Source of the DNA: Erythroxylum novogranatense
Taxonomy: Eukaryota > Streptophyta > Magnoliopsida > Malpighiales > Erythroxylaceae
Direction of reading: 5' to 3'
NCBI GenBank assembly: GCA_029891385.1
Contig: CM057230.1
Span: forward strand, 52,865,414-52,929,413
DNA: 64,000 bases
Shown: positions 61,831 through 64,000 of the stretch, piece after piece
Layout of the letters: each line of letters starts with the position of its first letter
How positions within the stretch are numbered: position 1 is the stretch's first letter
Position numbers and translations under genes: made by a program
The notes under the pieces: model-generated
Seen by the model: only the letters and a program-made list of their open reading frames with translations
The model's database searches: none
Told to the model about the DNA's origin: nothing

Positions 61831-63479
61831 ATTGTTTTGATATTTTATAGTTTATCAACACCTGATCAAGTTTTTAGTAGTTACATTTAAATTGTTGTGT
61901 AGTTAGGTTTGTTTTAAATTCTCAAATAAGTTTTGAATGATTTGGAATGGTTTGGATTTCTAACTATTTTACTCTCTTGAATCATTTATAAGATAAGGAA
62001 ACACTCTCAATGTCAAACAGATGGGTTATGTGTTTTGTTTTGAGTGTGAATGTTGCATATTGTATGATAGTTTATTAGGTTGTGTATTGTGAATTGTGTG
62101 AATGTGTCAATGGCTTAGATGGATTGAAATTGATTTAATTTTAAACATAATCTATTAAGTTGTAAAGAGTCATTAGCTTGCGAAATTAGTAAATTGGGTT
62201 CTTTGGATAAATATGCAAGTTAATTAGGATTTGGTGTTAGTTTGTCACCCTCTAAATTGTCACATTCATTCATAATTTTAGCTTTTTCGACTTAAGTAGC
62301 TTTGCTAGTATTTTTTTAAGGAAACGAGTAGCTAAAGCAATAAGGTAGCCAATAAAAAAAGAAGTGTTTGTTAATTTTAAATAGATAACTATTCTGCTGG
62401 GCTTCGAGCTATGAATAGAGCTAGTATCCAATTCAGAACATGGTGTAGCCGAGTAACCGGATTGATACACTTGACAAATATGTGCATTCGCGTCAAAAAG
62501 CTATAATAACGTTCCAACCAAGTAGCTTAATAAAAACATGACTTAGTCAAGTAACCGGATCCATATTCATCACTAATGTTTGCCTCCGAGTAAAAGACTA
62601 GGTCTATGTCCATAAAAAAGTAAATAAGATAGAAAATGTTTTCTAACAAAACCTACTGAACTTGTAAATAGCTTGACTTTTCATGAAAACATAGTTAGCA
62701 GTAGTTAGAGAGTTTGAATGACCAAAGACTTATTAATGTGTGTATACAATTGAAAAGGGTGAATAACTTGACATTTGAGTTTTGATTAATATGTATGTTT
62801 AGTCCAAAGCTCTTAGACGCAGAATTTGCATTTTAATGATTGGGAATAACTTAAATGATTGTATTTAAAGTTAAATTTATTTCACGAAGTTGAATCTATT
62901 GTCTCATCATTGCATTATATGTTATATGATTTTTTATGTTTGTTGTTTTGTTTGTTGGAAGGCATGTAAACATTTAAGTGTGAGGATGTTGATAAGTGAG
63001 AATTGCATTATATTTTAGGGCTTAGTTTGATATGTATTTAATTGTTAATTCAAGCATTTAGTATGTGTTTATTTTAGAATTGTGTTAGTTTGCTAATTAT
63101 TTGTGTTTAAAGTGTTTTATGGTAGTACAAGATTTTGAGCTTAAATATTATACTTTTGAGGTACCTTAAAGTGTTTGCTATTGTGTGCTACTTTCCAACT
63201 CTTTTAGGCTAAGAGAGCAGTTATAATCACCCACCACACGATTTATATATACCCAATTGAAATCTTTGTAAATCCATCCATAATTTGTTACATTGGAAAC
63301 CAAAATTGGATGCATATGTAAGAGTGGCAATAGACACAAGATTCATACCTATCATCTAACATCTTAAATGCATAATTATTATGATTCCTCTAGCAACTGT
63401 ACTGCAATCATCTGAGTATTATATGGATAAAAGATTATACAATTATAATGAAACCTATGATTAGAAAAAGTCTCCCAAT
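61831..63479. other. AT-rich region, possible LTR remnant of H and other decayed repeats
   Basis: The first part should be the 5' LTR of element H (a TGTTTTGATATTTTATAG start at 61833), but no second copy was found to set its length. Around 62965-63010 a GTGTGAGGATG run followed by TTGATAAGTGAG resembles the polypurine-tract/LTR junction of some plant gypsy elements. No coding trace is convincing. Confidence 0.45.
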
Positions 63480-64000
63480 CTACACCCAAAAATTTCGAAC
63501 AAGATAATGTACGTGGTTATTTTATTATGGTTTCAATGAGCCTTATACGATAGACCTTCTTTTCTTTCACTATTTCTTTTACTAAAGATTTTTCATGAGG
63601 GTCGTTTATCCTTCTAGCATTCCATACCAGGATTGACATTGGTGAGGGAATCCCCTATATGTTTACTGATTTGCTTACTTCTCCTCCTTATTGACTTTCT
63701 TCTAGAGCTACTGTTGGATATCTTGAAATCATCGGCTATTAGAGGCTTGGAGGATTCAATAGTAATAGAAACACCATCTACAATTCTAGAGATTGTCAAG
63801 GTGGTGTGAAAGGATTCAACCCTTCTACTTAATATAATGCAACAAATTGAGGGACTTCAGGAACCGCTACAGTGTTTTTTGGAACTGCCAGAATATTAAC
63901 CAGGGAATTAGCTGTTGATATATCCTATAATGTAGCCAGTTTAGTGGTATCAAGAACAACCACTGGACTGCTAGAAACTGCTAAATAATTAGTCATATTA
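63480..64000 (-). pseudogene. LINE fragment, start of ORF2 endonuclease
   Basis: On the - strand near 63550-63640 the reading LVWNARRINDPHEKSLVKE matches the opening of L1-like apurinic endonuclease domains (WNxRGLxxPxK with Asn as a metal-binding residue). Upstream on the same strand (63614-63799) lies a basic stretch with SSSRRKSIRRRSKQ, possibly the preceding linker or ORF1 end. The endonuclease is not recognisable further along, and the element leaves the window at the right. Confidence 0.62.

Noticed and set aside
1..64000. Endogenous pararetrovirus, CRISPR array, or bacterial-type defence or biosynthetic system
   Set aside because: All polymerase traces match Ty3/gypsy, Ty1/copia or LINE domain orders; no movement-protein-like frame, regular spacer array or operon-like gene cluster was seen.

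Overview
The window reads as nuclear DNA of a flowering plant, most likely a dicot. It holds two intact-looking, intron-containing plant genes and several layers of plant LTR retrotransposons and LINEs that use the usual initiator-Met tRNA primer site. I see no bacterial, organellar or viral-genome architecture, no CRISPR array, and no tRNA or rRNA gene. The species cannot be named from sequence alone.

Layout. (1) 1-9081: a degenerate Ty3/gypsy chromovirus of Tekay/Del type on + (element A), cut by the window start within its 5' LTR. It sits in the 3' LTR of a second, older gypsy element on - (element B, 9082-17052), which in turn abuts or interrupts an L1-like LINE (G). (2) 17413-21664: a 4.25-kb solo LTR (K) in the same LINE, flanked by perfect ATCAT target duplications; LINE G ends in poly(A) at about 21840. 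(3) 22488-23943: a 5'-truncated LINE on - that still encodes the end of its reverse transcriptase and an RNase H domain. (4) 24598-32004: a gypsy element on - (F) with two 0.9-kb LTRs, TTTTC target duplications and a pol frame that runs into its 3' LTR, probably CRM-like. (5) 32436-48725: a nest of at least four levels. Copia element E contains copia element D (34348-47251), which contains gypsy remnant C (36077-44069), which contains a copia-type solo LTR J (38669-40759). D, C and J each have a 5-bp target duplication.

(6) 49370-57010 is the genic island: a six-exon gene for a BRO1-domain protein (378 aa as modelled) and, 709 bp downstream on the same strand, an eight-exon gene for a plastid-type metallo-hydrolase-like protein (about 350 aa). 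All exon junctions I assigned keep frame; one junction has two possible solutions. (7) 57567-61830: a decayed gypsy chromovirus on - (H). (8) 61831-64000: AT-rich sequence ending in a LINE endonuclease fragment on -.

Apart from the two genes, every coding trace belongs to a mobile element and most are broken by stops and frameshifts. I found no clearly new biological system. The points most worth following are: a block of short palindromes conserved between the LTRs of K and C; LTR-borne minisatellites carrying TGACGTCA; the tandem duplication that reaches the splice acceptor of the metallo-hydrolase gene; and the missing HxHxDH residues of that protein. All coordinates were read by eye, and boundaries without a target duplication are approximate.
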